Notes under the pieces: generated by a model
Databases searched by the model: none
What the model was told of the DNA's origin: nothing
The model's input: only the letters and a program-made list of their open reading frames with translations
Shown here: one piece after another, positions 17,722 to 26,638 of the stretch
Numbering within the stretch: the stretch's first letter is position 1
Layout of the letters: each line of letters begins with the position of its first letter
Made by a program: the position numbers and the translations under genes
Assembly: GCA_963829575.1 (NCBI GenBank)
Contig: CAWHJF010000002.1
Location: forward strand, 1-64,000
Reading direction: 5' to 3'
DNA length: 64,000 nucleotides
DNA from: KACC-23026 sp963829575
Lineage (GTDB): Bacteria > Bacillota > Bacilli > Bacillales > Sporolactobacillaceae

Positions 17722-19014
17722 ATGAATCCAAGTCAATTATCGTTCTCATTAGATTCTCTTTGGGTATTAGTGGCGGCCGTGCTCGTCATCTTCATGCAAG
17801 CTGGGTTTGCTTTTCTAGAAGCTGGTTCAACGCGGATGAAAAATTCAGGACACGTTGCCGGAAAGCAAATTTTGAGTTTTGCCATCTCTTCTCTCGCTTT
17901 TTGGGCATTTGGATTTGCAATCACCTTTGGAACCGGGAACAGTTTCTTCGGGACACACGGGTGGTTCCTAACTGAGACCAAAGGCACATTCGATTCCTTA
18001 TCATGGGCCAATGTGCCAACCTCTCTTAAGTTTTTATTCCAATTAGCTTTTGCTGGCGTTTCACTGGCCATTGCTTGGGGCGGTTTTGCAGAACGAGCAA
18101 AACTCTCCGTCTACTTTATCTTTGGTACACTTTTCACCGTTATAATTTATCCAGTCATCGGACACTGGGTCTGGGGCGGCGGTTGGCTTGCTAACATGGG
18201 TATGCAAGACTTCGCAGGCTCAACAGTTGTTCACTTACAAGGTGCGGTTGCGGCTTTAGTCGGTACCCTTTTACTTGGACCACGTATTGGGAAATTCAAC
18301 AAAAACAAAACACCAAATGCGATCCCTGGTCATAACCAAGTCTATTCCGTTATTGGATGTTTTATCTTATGGATTGGTTGGTTCGGTTTTAACCCTGGTA
18401 GTACAATGGGAACATCCGGTGCGTTCTTTGGATATGTTGCATTGACGACCAACTTAGCTGCGGCAGCCGGTGCCATTGCTGCAGTCCTAATGGCTTGGAT
18501 GATCTCAGGCAAAGCCGATGTTTCAGCAATGATTAACGGCGTTCTTGCCGCACTCGTTGCCATCACAGCCGCTTGTGCCTTCGTTGAACCTTGGGCAGCT
18601 GTTGTAGTCGGTGCTGTTGCCGGTGCGGTCACTTATTGGACGTCCGTCTACTTCGAGAAAAAAGGGTTGGATGATCCGATCTATGCCTTCTCCGTTCACG
18701 GTATTGCCGGAATCATCGGAACCATCTCAACTGGCTTCTTCGCAGCACCAAAACTTGTTGCGACAGCGGGTATTGGGAAACCTGGACTCTTCTATGGTGG
18801 TGGATTCCATCAGCTATTTGTTCAAATTATCGGTGTTGCCGGAGCTTTCGCTTATGTATTCGTTGTCTCCTTTATCGTCCTTTATCTCTTGAAAGTGACA
18901 ATCGGCCTTCGTGTCACAGCTGAACAAGAAGTAAGTGGTCTTGACATTAGTGAACACGGTGCTTATGGTTATCCTGAACAACTTGATCCAAAATACCAAT
19001 CAAAAGAAGCCTAA
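17722..19014 (+). CDS. amtB: Ammonium transporter
   Basis: The 430-residue protein is an Amt/Rh-family ammonium channel with about 11 membrane helices. The twin pore histidines lie in GSTVVHLQGAVAALVG and FSVHGIAGIIG. It begins directly with a membrane segment after MNPSQLS, without a clear signal peptide. ATG 17722 follows TAGGAGTG. Four TnrA/GlnR-like sites precede it, so it is expected to be on under nitrogen limitation. No glnK (PII) gene follows, unlike the nrgA-nrgB pair of Bacillus subtilis; a DUF294 nucleotidyltransferase and an exonuclease follow instead. Confidence 0.95.
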   Translation: MNPSQLSFSLDSLWVLVAAVLVIFMQAGFAFLEAGSTRMKNSGHVAGKQILSFAISSLAFWAFGFAITFGTGNSFFGTHGWFLTETKGTFDSLSWANVPTSLKFLFQLAFAGVSLAIAWGGFAERAKLSVYFIFGTLFTVIIYPVIGHWVWGGGWLANMGMQDFAGSTVVHLQGAVAALVGTLLLGPRIGKFNKNKTPNAIPGHNQVYSVIGCFILWIGWFGFNPGSTMGTSGAFFGYVALTTNLAAAAGAIAAVLMAWMISGKADVSAMINGVLAALVAITAACAFVEPWAAVVVGAVAGAVTYWTSVYFEKKGLDDPIYAFSVHGIAGIIGTISTGFFAAPKLVATAGIGKPGLFYGGGFHQLFVQIIGVAGAFAYVFVVSFIVLYLLKVTIGLRVTAEQEVSGLDISEHGAYGYPEQLDPKYQSKEA

Positions 19015-19028
19015 TTTTACAGTAGATT

Positions 19029-19060
19029 AAAAGAAGGAAAGGGCCCCCCTTTCCTTCTTT
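19029..19060 (+). terminator. Terminator or attenuator between amt and the DUF294 gene
   Basis: AAAGAAGGAAAGGG and CCCTTTCCTTCTTT form a perfect 14-bp stem ending in T. It lies between amt and the next gene, so downstream expression is probably reduced or depends on readthrough. Confidence 0.8.
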
Positions 19061-19080
19061 GTTCGAAAGGAGTGCGAGCA

Positions 19081-20142
19081 ATGACGTTAACTCAAATTTT
19101 AGAAACCCTTCAATCTTCCACATCTCCTCATAATTTAGAAAGTTTGAAGAGCCTACATCATGACTTATTAGCTCAGTTCGCCTCTGATGATCTTAGTGTC
19201 AATGAAATACGTCAAAACACTCACATTCTAAATTCGATTCATGATGCATTTATGAAACGAGCGATTGGGCTTGCACATGATGAACTGTCAAAAGATAAAG
19301 AGGTCACACCCCCTGATCAACTTTGTTGGGTGTTGTTTGGAAGTGGGGCCAGAAGCGAACAAACCCTCATGACGGATCAAGACAATGGGCTTCTTTATCG
19401 CGCTGGATCGGTTCCGGAACGGATTGCAAGTCTGTATGTCCAAAGACTTGCAGAACTTGGTACGCACCACTTAAACGACATTGGCTATTCCTTTTGCCCG
19501 GGAAACGTGATGGCAACGAATAAAAGGTGGTCAAAATCATTCGATTCATGGATGGCCGCAATGGATGGGCATATTAAAACCAGACAACCGGATGATCTCA
19601 AGTATCTTTATATTGCGTCTGATTTAAGGGGATTGTGTGGAGATTTGGAATTAGCAAAAGAGGCAAAAGAAGGACTGTTCAACCATCTGAATGCCTCCTC
19701 TACCCTTCTCAGAAGATTGCATGAGCACATCCAGGAACCCAAAGTCTCTATAGGCTTATTAGGCCATCTCATAACGGATCGTTTTGGGGAACAAAGTGGG
19801 TTATTGAATATTAAAATTGGCTTTTACGTGCCGCTTGTTAATACTTTGAAATATTTAGCCATGCGACACGCCATTTTAGCCCCCTCTTCTTTAGAACGCT
19901 TATACGCGCTTGCTGAGAGACGTGTAATTAGTGAGGCTGATTTTACCATTATTGAGCAGGCTATGGAGATCTGTCTCTATTTTCGATGGAAAGCATCGCT
20001 TAATCCGAATCCAAAGGAACGGGACTATTTGGATCCCCGTTCCCTTTCATCCGATGAACTTGAGCGGTTGAAAATCGGCTTAAAAGAAGCCAAGACCTTT
20101 CAAACTTCTGTTATTCGAAAGGTTGATGACTATGAGTCCTAA
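19081..20142 (+). CDS. DUF294-type putative nucleotidyltransferase
   Basis: The 353-residue soluble protein has a nucleotidyltransferase core, GSGARSEQTLMTDQDNGLL near residues 86-105, with the G-S and D-x-D metal-binding pattern seen in GlnD-like and DUF294 proteins. A helical substrate-binding domain follows. In other bacteria such domains carry CBS or cNMP modules; none is present here. ATG 19081 follows AAAGGAG at proper spacing; the GTG at 19072 does not. It overlaps the exonuclease gene. Location after amt suggests a nitrogen-sensing or protein-modifying role, but the target is unknown. Confidence 0.78.
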   Translation: MTLTQILETLQSSTSPHNLESLKSLHHDLLAQFASDDLSVNEIRQNTHILNSIHDAFMKRAIGLAHDELSKDKEVTPPDQLCWVLFGSGARSEQTLMTDQDNGLLYRAGSVPERIASLYVQRLAELGTHHLNDIGYSFCPGNVMATNKRWSKSFDSWMAAMDGHIKTRQPDDLKYLYIASDLRGLCGDLELAKEAKEGLFNHLNASSTLLRRLHEHIQEPKVSIGLLGHLITDRFGEQSGLLNIKIGFYVPLVNTLKYLAMRHAILAPSSLERLYALAERRVISEADFTIIEQAMEICLYFRWKASLNPNPKERDYLDPRSLSSDELERLKIGLKEAKTFQTSVIRKVDDYES

Positions 20143-20854
20143 CAATGAACGCTCTTGGATTAATCGACTCTTATCAATGGGCATAAGACATGATCAAATG
20201 TCTAGCGTACTCGGCCAATCTGGTTCGCTCCAGCAAGAGGCGTACGTGCGGCAAATTTTAAAAGAAACGAAACAAAAGCGATTAGACTTTCAAACACCAC
20301 TCGATGCCATCACCTTTATTATTTTGGATACTGAAACAACGGGTTTTAATGCTGAAGAAGATGCGATTTTTTCATTCTCCGCGACACAAGTAAAAGCCGG
20401 AGCAGAACTTTCCACCTTGTCTACACTCATTAATCCAGAGCGTTCGATCCCGAAAGTCGTGGTCGAGTTAACCCAAGTGGATGAAGTCGCAGTCAACCAA
20501 GCGCCTGTTATGGATGACATGATTCATCGCGTTCTCGACTTCTTGGCCAATGGCATTTTAGTCGGGTACCATATTACCCACGATTTAAATTTTCTCAATG
20601 CCTATCTTCGGAAGTCCAATCTTAAAAAGCTGCCGCATCAGTCTTTTGAACTCCGTCAATTGATGGAACGGCTGTATCATAAGCCGTTTCCAACATTGGA
20701 TGACGCGCTTAACTTTTTGGACATTCCAAGTATAGAACGTCATTCTGCAGACGGTGATGTACGGGTCATGTGCATGATTTGGGACATCCTTTATGACAAA
20801 TTCAAAGCTCAGAATCTCGTAACCTTGTATGATTTATATAATTTAGTAGGTTAA
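20132..20854 (+). CDS. DEDDh-type 3'-5' exonuclease (DnaQ/PolC epsilon-like)
   Basis: The 240-residue protein has the exonuclease motifs in order: FIILDTETTGF (Exo I, near residue 65), YHITHDLNFL (Exo II) and HSADGDV (Exo III with H and D). It resembles the free-standing epsilon-like proteins that neighbour DUF294 nucleotidyltransferases in other bacteria. I chose ATG 20132, nine bases after GAAAGG; ATG 20126 is too close. It overlaps the end of the DUF294 gene by 11 bases, which implies coupled translation and a shared task. Its substrate is unknown. Confidence 0.82.
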   Translation: MSPNNERSWINRLLSMGIRHDQMSSVLGQSGSLQQEAYVRQILKETKQKRLDFQTPLDAITFIILDTETTGFNAEEDAIFSFSATQVKAGAELSTLSTLINPERSIPKVVVELTQVDEVAVNQAPVMDDMIHRVLDFLANGILVGYHITHDLNFLNAYLRKSNLKKLPHQSFELRQLMERLYHKPFPTLDDALNFLDIPSIERHSADGDVRVMCMIWDILYDKFKAQNLVTLYDLYNLVG

Positions 20855-20916
20855 AAAAGGGATCTCCTAAGCGTAAGCCATCGGCCAACCACGCTTTCGA
20901 GATCCCTCATTTTTTT
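20853..20916. terminator. Bidirectional terminator
   Basis: GGGATCTC and GAGATCCC pair across a longer inner loop, with A6 before and T7 after, between converging genes. Confidence 0.75.
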
Positions 20917-21766
20917 ACTTCTGAACGTATTGGCGCCAGGAATGGACGGGTTGCCAGTCGAGTACTTCTTTGGCTTTTTTATTGCTGAGTAACGTGTCGT
21001 AGCCGTTGGTGTCGACTCGAATATCCGTTACATTTGGAAAAGCGGCTTTCATGAGTTCACCGTTCGTCAAATCCATACTGGTATCATCGGCTGCGATGTT
21101 GACCGCGACGCATCCCAAATCATTTTTTTCGACCGCTAGACGATATGCCGTTGCAGCATCCCGTGTATCAATATAACTCCACAATATCCGCTTTCGTTCT
21201 TCAGGGTTATGTAGGAAGTTCGGAAAATTCTTGTACAATTCAGGGGAAATGACGTTTCCTAATCGAAACGATACAATTTGCATGCCCGAGCGATAGTGGA
21301 TCATTTCGGCGGTTTCTTCATTGACAATTTTTGATAAGCCGTAACTATCTTGCGGATGTCTCGGATGCGCTTCATCCATTGGGACGTACTTTGGCTCAAG
21401 TTCATTGACTGCAAATACAAGACCATAAGACGATTCACTTGAAGTAATGACCGCTTTTTTAATCCCTAATTGGCTAGCCGCTTCTAGGACGTTGAATGTT
21501 GACATGACGTTGTTTCGGAAGGTCACTTCGTTCGGATGTGAATATGCCACAGGAATAGCCGCGAGATGGACAACTGCGTCCGCCCCCTCTAAAACCCCAT
21601 ACACTTCACCTAGGTTAGTGAGATCCGTGATAACGGTTGGACAAATCGGATCCGCGAGCTTCTTTAAATCCGCATTCACCACCTCGTACCCATGCTCCAC
21701 AAATTCCTTCACCACATCTGGCCCTAACAATCCACTTCCGCCTGTTATGACAACTTTTGGCATAGT
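20915..21766 (-). CDS. NAD-dependent epimerase/dehydratase
   Basis: This 283-residue extended short-chain dehydrogenase has the Rossmann motif GGSGLLG near its start and the catalytic YGLSK with an upstream serine pair (TSSESSYG). Members act on nucleotide sugars or uronic acids; the substrate here cannot be named. ATG 21766 follows AAAGGAGG, whereas the longer reading frame (to 21808) adds an unlikely leader. It is monocistronic and converges on the exonuclease gene. Confidence 0.82.
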   Translation of the reverse strand, partial: TMPKVVITGGSGLLGPDVVKEFVEHGYEVVNADLKKLADPICPTVITDLTNLGEVYGVLEGADAVVHLAAIPVAYSHPNEVTFRNNVMSTFNVLEAASQLGIKKAVITSSESSYGLVFAVNELEPKYVPMDEAHPRHPQDSYGLSKIVNEETAEMIHYRSGMQIVSFRLGNVISPELYKNFPNFLHNPEERKRILWSYIDTRDAATAYRLAVEKNDLGCVAVNIAADDTSMDLTNGELMKAAFPNVTDIRVDTNGYDTLLSNKKAKEVLDWQPVHSWRQYVQK

Positions 21767-21954
21767 GCGTGCCGCCTCCTTTAGTCTTGTATCGAATTCG
21801 AATCTCAATGGTTCATCTACCTAAATATTTTCTGTGACTCATTTTAAATTTTAACTTATTTTTTTAACCGTTTCCATTTCTCTGCTTAAAATGGGGCGAG
21901 TGTGCACCAAGATCCTCTTTATCGGCTCATTTGGGCGCTCGTTACACGAGGTCT

Positions 21955-22010
21955 GTTCCCGCAACCCAATTTCGAGCTTTTCGGGAACTGATCGCGCTTC
22001 TTAGTTCCCG
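21955..22010. repeat. Palindromic intergenic repeat, copy 2
   Basis: GTTCCCG (21955-21961), CGGGAAC (21982-21988) and GTTCCCG (22004-22010) alternate in the gap 21767-22114. Two mutually exclusive hairpins are possible. Copy 1 is at 4831-4868. The remainder of this gap holds only a small ATGGGA/TCCCAT hairpin near 22032-22051. Confidence 0.5.
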
Positions 22011-22114
22011 TACACACTTTTTAAAATGCGTATGGGACCCCCCCATCCCATTCCTATTCTAAACTGTACAAAATGAGCAAGTTCTTTGACTTCTCTTGCT
22101 CGATCGACCAAAAT

Positions 22115-22462
22115 TCAATGGTAAGGATCTGCCTTAAACGCAATGTGTTTTTCGAGTTCGATCACCATCTCTACAACATTAACTTCAATAAATCCTGAAC
22201 GTGATCGGACACGCACCTCCCATACCGTAGGCTGATCTGTTTTCTTAATTTGAATCCTTGCGAGCGAAAGGCGGTGAAGTTCAGCATCTGCCATTTTTAA
22301 AAGAGATTCGAAGACGTTTGTATAGAAAGTAGACAGGATCAATTGACCTTGGCCAAGAACTTGAAAATCTTTTCGCAGTGCTTTAGAAAGGCTTCGCCAA
22401 ATAATATAACGTTTCGCTTGCTCAATATCTTGTTCTGTTAACGATTGAGTTGGCATTTTCAT
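22115..22462 (-). CDS. Hypothetical protein, 115 residues
   Basis: I do not recognise this protein. It is probably soluble and alpha/beta: an N-terminal helical part (TEQDIEQAKRYIIWRSLSKALRKDF) is followed by a strand-rich part (RIQIKKTDQPTVWEVRVRSRSGFIEVNVV). No signal peptide or catalytic motif is seen. The start has no strong ribosome site in the bases I can read, but codon use resembles its neighbours. It is monocistronic. Confidence 0.6.
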   Translation of the reverse strand: MKMPTQSLTEQDIEQAKRYIIWRSLSKALRKDFQVLGQGQLILSTFYTNVFESLLKMADAELHRLSLARIQIKKTDQPTVWEVRVRSRSGFIEVNVVEMVIELEKHIAFKADPYH

Positions 22463-22527
22463 CCCCCATTTCCATTATACCAAACGTATGTTCCTATTAT
22501 AACTTATTGGGTGTCGTCCATACTATA

Positions 22528-22587
22528 AAGTGAATCTAACATTCAGTGGTGATTTTGTTTATCCCCAACTGAATGTTAGATGCACTT
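22528..22587. repeat. Long imperfect inverted repeat
   Basis: The 20-base arms 22528-22547 and 22568-22587 pair with a single mismatch (AAGTGAATCTAACATTCAGT and its complement) around a 20-base loop. It sits between two divergent genes and is not followed by a T run, so it is not a simple terminator. Confidence 0.7.
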
Positions 22588-22597
22588 GTCGGACCTT

Positions 22598-22676
22598 TAC
22601 GGGCAGTTGATCCCCTACCTAAACTTAATAAACGTTTTGAGGTAAGGTATTACTGCCCGTTAAGGTAGGATAAAAG
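22598..22676 (+). repeat. Dispersed intergenic element, copy 1
   Basis: ACGGGCAGT and ACTGCCCGT pair (22598-22660) and are followed by TAAGGTAGGATAAAAG. The right part recurs before the amino-acid permease (33715-33741) as ACTGCCCGCTAAGGTGGGAT. Both copies end a little upstream of a gene start. Confidence 0.55.
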
Positions 22677-22786
22677 TTGAGCATTCAATGACTTTGATTG
22701 GCACATCGCTTAAGCTTTGGCTACATAGCAACAGGGTTCAAACAAACCCAAAAGGTTTAAACCACTAATTTTATGAGGTGATTACG

Positions 22787-23767
22787 ATGAAAAAGAGACA
22801 ATTAGGCACAAACGGACCGGAAGTATCTGCGATCGGACTCGGTTGCATGGGGATGTCCGACTTTTACAGCGGACGAGATGACGCAGAATCCATTCTCACG
22901 ATTCACCATGCGCTTGACTTAGGCATTAATTTTCTGGATACCGCAGACATGTACGGCGTTGGCGAAAACGAAAAGCTTGTTGGACAAGCGATTAAAGATC
23001 GGCGCGATCAAGTCTTTCTTGCAACCAAATTTGGCAATGTTCGAAATCCTGATGGTTCATTCGTTGGCATTAATGGCCGGCCTGAGTATGTAAAAGAAGC
23101 CGTGGATAAAAGTTTGAAAAATCTAGGTGTCGATCACATAGACCTCTACTATCAACACCGTGTCGATCCAAACACACCTATTGAAGAAACCGTAGGCGCC
23201 ATGGCGGATCTGGTTAAGGCTGGTAAAGTCCGCTATCTTGGGCTCTCTGAAGCAGCCCCTGAAACCATTCGACGCGCCCATAAAGTCCATCCCATTACTG
23301 CCCTTCAAACCGAGTATTCCTTATGGAGTCGCGATGTGGAAGATAGCATTTTAGACACGGTACGCGAACTTGGAATTGGCTTCGTCCCTTACAGCCCGCT
23401 CGGCCGCGGATTCTTAACTGGGCGTTTTAAAACCATTGACGACCTTCCTGAAAATGACTATCGCAGACACAGCCCACGTTTCCAAGGCGAAAACTTTAAT
23501 AAAAACCTTGCGCTCGTGGATAAAATTGAAGCGTTAGCGGAAGAAAAAGACTGTACGTCCTCTCAACTGGCGCTTGCTTGGTTGCTCGCACAAGGCGAAG
23601 ATATTGTACCAATCCCAGGTACAAAACGCCGCAACTACCTAGAAGAAAACGTCGGAGCCGTTGAGGTCAAACTGACAGAGGATGAATTGAAAGAAATTGA
23701 ACAAATCGCTCCAAAAGACTTTGCAAGCGGCAACCGCTATCCAGACATGAGCAGCGTAAACCGATAA
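22787..23767 (+). CDS. Aldo/keto reductase
   Basis: The 326-residue (alpha/beta)8 NADPH-dependent oxidoreductase carries the AKR tetrad: Asp and Tyr in LDTADMYGVGENE, Lys in FLATKFG and His in YYQHRVD. The C-terminal cofactor site is seen in VPIPGTKRRNYLEENV. It belongs to the YccK/YhdN-type group of broad-specificity reductases. ATG 22787 follows GAGGTG; the in-frame GTG 22778 overlaps that site. It is monocistronic. Confidence 0.93.
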   Translation: MKKRQLGTNGPEVSAIGLGCMGMSDFYSGRDDAESILTIHHALDLGINFLDTADMYGVGENEKLVGQAIKDRRDQVFLATKFGNVRNPDGSFVGINGRPEYVKEAVDKSLKNLGVDHIDLYYQHRVDPNTPIEETVGAMADLVKAGKVRYLGLSEAAPETIRRAHKVHPITALQTEYSLWSRDVEDSILDTVRELGIGFVPYSPLGRGFLTGRFKTIDDLPENDYRRHSPRFQGENFNKNLALVDKIEALAEEKDCTSSQLALAWLLAQGEDIVPIPGTKRRNYLEENVGAVEVKLTEDELKEIEQIAPKDFASGNRYPDMSSVNR

Positions 23768-23791
23768 AACATTAAAATATTCAACCTAATT

Positions 23792-23835
23792 AAAAGGATG
23801 GAATCGGCGATTTTCTCGCCATTCCATCCTTTTTA
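23792..23835. terminator. Bidirectional terminator
   Basis: AAAAGGATGGAAT and ATTCCATCCTTTT form a 13-bp stem with an inner GGCGA/TCGCC stem, shared by converging genes. Confidence 0.9.
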
Positions 23836-25005
23836 AAGTGCTTTTTTATCTTCCTTCACACGATACATCCGTTGATCCGCTAATTCAATTGAACGGTCCA
23901 CATCAGTTGGATCTTTGAGACTTGCAAATCCAAAACTCACAGAGACTGGAAGCTCTTTCTCTTTCCAACTTGCATTCAATTTATTTAGAACCTGCTCAAT
24001 TTGTTTTGCACAATGCGCGGTCTCATCCAATTCATGAGGGAGATATAAGACAAACTCATCCCCACCGTAACGAAATAAGCGATGCTCCCTTTGAACACGA
24101 TTTTGGACATACTGAACAAATTCTTTTAAGATCCCGTCACCCTCCACATGGCCGTATGTATCATTGATCATCTTAAACTCATCAAGGTCAACCATAACGA
24201 GCGTTCCAGGCCGCGGCTCCGCGCTTAAAGTACTTTTGAAAATTTCCCAGGCTGCACGATTTTCGGCAGACGTTAAAGCATCTACAAAAGCTGTTTTTGC
24301 GATCATTTTATACTTCTGATAATACCCTACCGATTTAAAAAGGGACACTAGAACAATCAGCGTGGCAAGGATTCCAAGATACCCATATGTATGACTCACT
24401 AAAATCATGACAAGACCCAAGCTATAGATACAAAGATAAGTCCAGTTGATTTCTTTATAAATCCCCTTAAGGTTTACCAAAAACCCGTTTCGTTTCCGAT
24501 AAGTCAGGATCAAGACCGTAAGCAACCGATTTACGATAAAATGAGCAACAAGTGCGACAACTAAAGCAAAATGAGCGCGCGGCGAATCCAGACTTTGGAC
24601 GCTAAAAACGTCATAAAATAGACTACCACCCGCAAGCATTCCCGCCGATAAATGACCGATTGTCGTAAAGAAATTCCAAACATGGTCTTTCCTGCGAATC
24701 GCAGAAACAAGGACGCCAGGAATCACAATCAGACATGAAAAAAGAGGCGGAATAACCATCATGCTCGTCAGTACAAAGACCATAACCGGCTTCCATTTTG
24801 CCCCACTCGGCAAAGAGACAGACCAATCATAGAATAAGAGAAACATAACGGTATAAAATCCTATGTTCATCCAGTTTAGATGGTCCACTAATGAAACGTT
24901 CGTCGCAAACAACAGACTTAACCAAATCAAGCAAGCCACACCAAATAACCCTATTAAATAAAACAAGAGCGACTCTATTCTAATTTGTCTTGTGTGACTC
25001 ACCAC
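23833..25005 (-). CDS. Membrane-bound diguanylate cyclase (GGDEF)
   Basis: The 390-residue protein has about seven N-terminal membrane helices followed by a GGDEF domain with an intact active site (RYGGDEFVLYL), so it probably makes cyclic-di-GMP. The five-residue-upstream position of the inhibitory I-site (RxxD) reads REHR, so product inhibition is probably missing. No EAL domain is present. The start ATG 25005 has a weak site (GGGGGAAGATGTG). It is monocistronic. Confidence 0.88.
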   Translation of the reverse strand: MVSHTRQIRIESLLFYLIGLFGVACLIWLSLLFATNVSLVDHLNWMNIGFYTVMFLLFYDWSVSLPSGAKWKPVMVFVLTSMMVIPPLFSCLIVIPGVLVSAIRRKDHVWNFFTTIGHLSAGMLAGGSLFYDVFSVQSLDSPRAHFALVVALVAHFIVNRLLTVLILTYRKRNGFLVNLKGIYKEINWTYLCIYSLGLVMILVSHTYGYLGILATLIVLVSLFKSVGYYQKYKMIAKTAFVDALTSAENRAAWEIFKSTLSAEPRPGTLVMVDLDEFKMINDTYGHVEGDGILKEFVQYVQNRVQREHRLFRYGGDEFVLYLPHELDETAHCAKQIEQVLNKLNASWKEKELPVSVSFGFASLKDPTDVDRSIELADQRMYRVKEDKKAL

Positions 25006-25363
25006 ATCTTCCCCCTAAGTTTAGATGAATCGTTTAAGGGAGTTCGTTTAAACGACTATAACGAACAATCCAATTCCAAACAGATGTTATTCTCTTATAA
25101 AATTAATATTTATTCTAATAACTCTCTACATTAATTAATCTTAACCGACAGATACCCATTTGAAAAGACAAAAGGGCTCAAATAACGAACAGTATTTCGA
25201 ACAAAATAGAAAGCTTAAGATTTTTGGAGTTAATCCGCCTCTTTTTTCTAAATTACTTTTTGCATTTTACAATAAAATTCAATATAAGTAATACTTTTGT
25301 ACTACATTAAACAAAACAAGCAAAGACTAGCCCTATATCGTCTTAAATTAAGGAGGTCGTCTT
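25006..25363. other. AT-rich intergenic region
   Basis: I see no gene, hairpin or repeat here. It must hold the divergent promoters of the GGDEF and DUF3231 genes, but I cannot pick them out with confidence. Confidence 0.5.
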
Positions 25364-26374
25364 ATGAACGAACACAATATTACATTAACCTCAGCAGAAC
25401 TTGGGGCTTTGTGGGCGAGTTATATGTCCGAAAGCTCAACCCTCCCAGTTTTAAAGTATTTTAACCATACAGTGGAGGATTTAGAAGTAAAATCAATCAT
25501 TGAAAAGGCTGTGAGCTTATCCCAAAGCCATTTAAATGAGTTAACCAACATTTTTCAACAAGAGAGTTATCCTGTTCCCTTCGGTTTTTCGGATGAAGAT
25601 GTTGATTTAAACGCGCCAAGATTATATTCAGATACATTTATGCTCGTTTTGATCAGAGAGCTTGGGAAAGCTGGACTTGCAGCAAACGGAATGGCAGCGT
25701 CATTTTCAGCTAGGGAAGATATTCGTGAATTTTACAAAAAAAATTCATACGAATCCTTAGAATTAGAGGATAAAGCCAAAGGCGTCATGCTCTCAAAAGG
25801 GACTTTTGTTCGTGCACCCTACATTGATCAACCTGACAAAGCGACGTTTGTAGATAAACAAAGCTTTTTAAGAGGGTGGTTCGGAGAAAGAAGGACGCTT
25901 ATAGCGGATGAAATTGCTCACATTTACAGCAATATTATCAACAATTCATATGGCAGAGCTTTATTAATTGGATTTTCTCAAGTCGCTCAAGATAATGAAC
26001 TTAGAGATTATTTTATCAGAGGGAAAAAATTAGCCACGAAAATCATCAATGATCTGCGATTAATATTAGAAGAAAGCACATTACCCGCTCCGATGACGTG
26101 GGATACAGAAATCACCAATTCCACAACCTCTCCTTTTTCTGATAAATTAATGTTGTTTCAGACGATTACGTTAAATTCGATCTCACTTGGGAATTTTGGT
26201 GGATCTTTAGCTTTATCATTGAGACGCGATATAGCTGCTAATTATTTAAAACAGATTAAAAATATTGGTCTATTTGCTGAAGACGGAGCCAATTTAATGA
26301 TTAAGAACGGATGGTTTGAAAGACCACCACAAGCTATAGACCGCGAGTATCTCTCAACAGAAAAAAATAAATGA
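25364..26374 (+). CDS. DUF3231 family protein
   Basis: The 336-residue soluble protein matches DUF3231, a Bacillales family of unknown function. It has two homologous halves of roughly 165 residues, both helical and ferritin-like in pattern: LTSAELGALWASYMSESSTLPVLKYF / LADEIAHIYSNIINNSYGRALLIGFSQ. Each half ends in a loop with (F)xRxPxI or a related motif. ATG 25364 follows AAGGAGG. It is monocistronic. Paralogues are common in spore-formers, which suggests a sporulation or stress role, but this is inference. Confidence 0.82.
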   Translation: MNEHNITLTSAELGALWASYMSESSTLPVLKYFNHTVEDLEVKSIIEKAVSLSQSHLNELTNIFQQESYPVPFGFSDEDVDLNAPRLYSDTFMLVLIRELGKAGLAANGMAASFSAREDIREFYKKNSYESLELEDKAKGVMLSKGTFVRAPYIDQPDKATFVDKQSFLRGWFGERRTLIADEIAHIYSNIINNSYGRALLIGFSQVAQDNELRDYFIRGKKLATKIINDLRLILEESTLPAPMTWDTEITNSTTSPFSDKLMLFQTITLNSISLGNFGGSLALSLRRDIAANYLKQIKNIGLFAEDGANLMIKNGWFERPPQAIDREYLSTEKNK

Positions 26375-26484
26375 ACTGAGAAGTGCTTAAGACCTGTTAA
26401 ACCTGAAGGAATGAGACACTCGAAAAGAGCCGCTTGCTTTAATTAGTTAGGGGAAAATAGCGATCCATTTGAGGGGATTCACGA

Positions 26485-26529
26485 ATGCCTAGATCACCTG
26501 TTGCGATCGTTGTTTTCTTCTTATTTTAA
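26485..26529 (+). CDS. Possible 14-residue peptide
   Basis: MPRSPVAIVVFFLF is encoded behind GAGGGG at seven bases' distance. It is very short and could be coincidence or the remnant of a longer small membrane protein. Confidence 0.2.
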   Translation: MPRSPVAIVVFFLF

Positions 26530-26638
26530 TCCGTAAGTCGAGACCTTTCTAATAGTTCCTGAACAATAAAAAAAGACCGGTTCCCCAGTCTCTGTAAATT
26601 ATTATTTTAAACTATAAGATTAGACGTTTTAAAAAAGG

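Noticed and set aside
19081..20854. DUF294 nucleotidyltransferase and exonuclease as a CBASS-like defence pair
   Set aside because: The motif is GlnD/DUF294-like and not a CD-NTase; no effector such as a nuclease with SAVED, or a membrane killer, is present. The Amt link is more informative.
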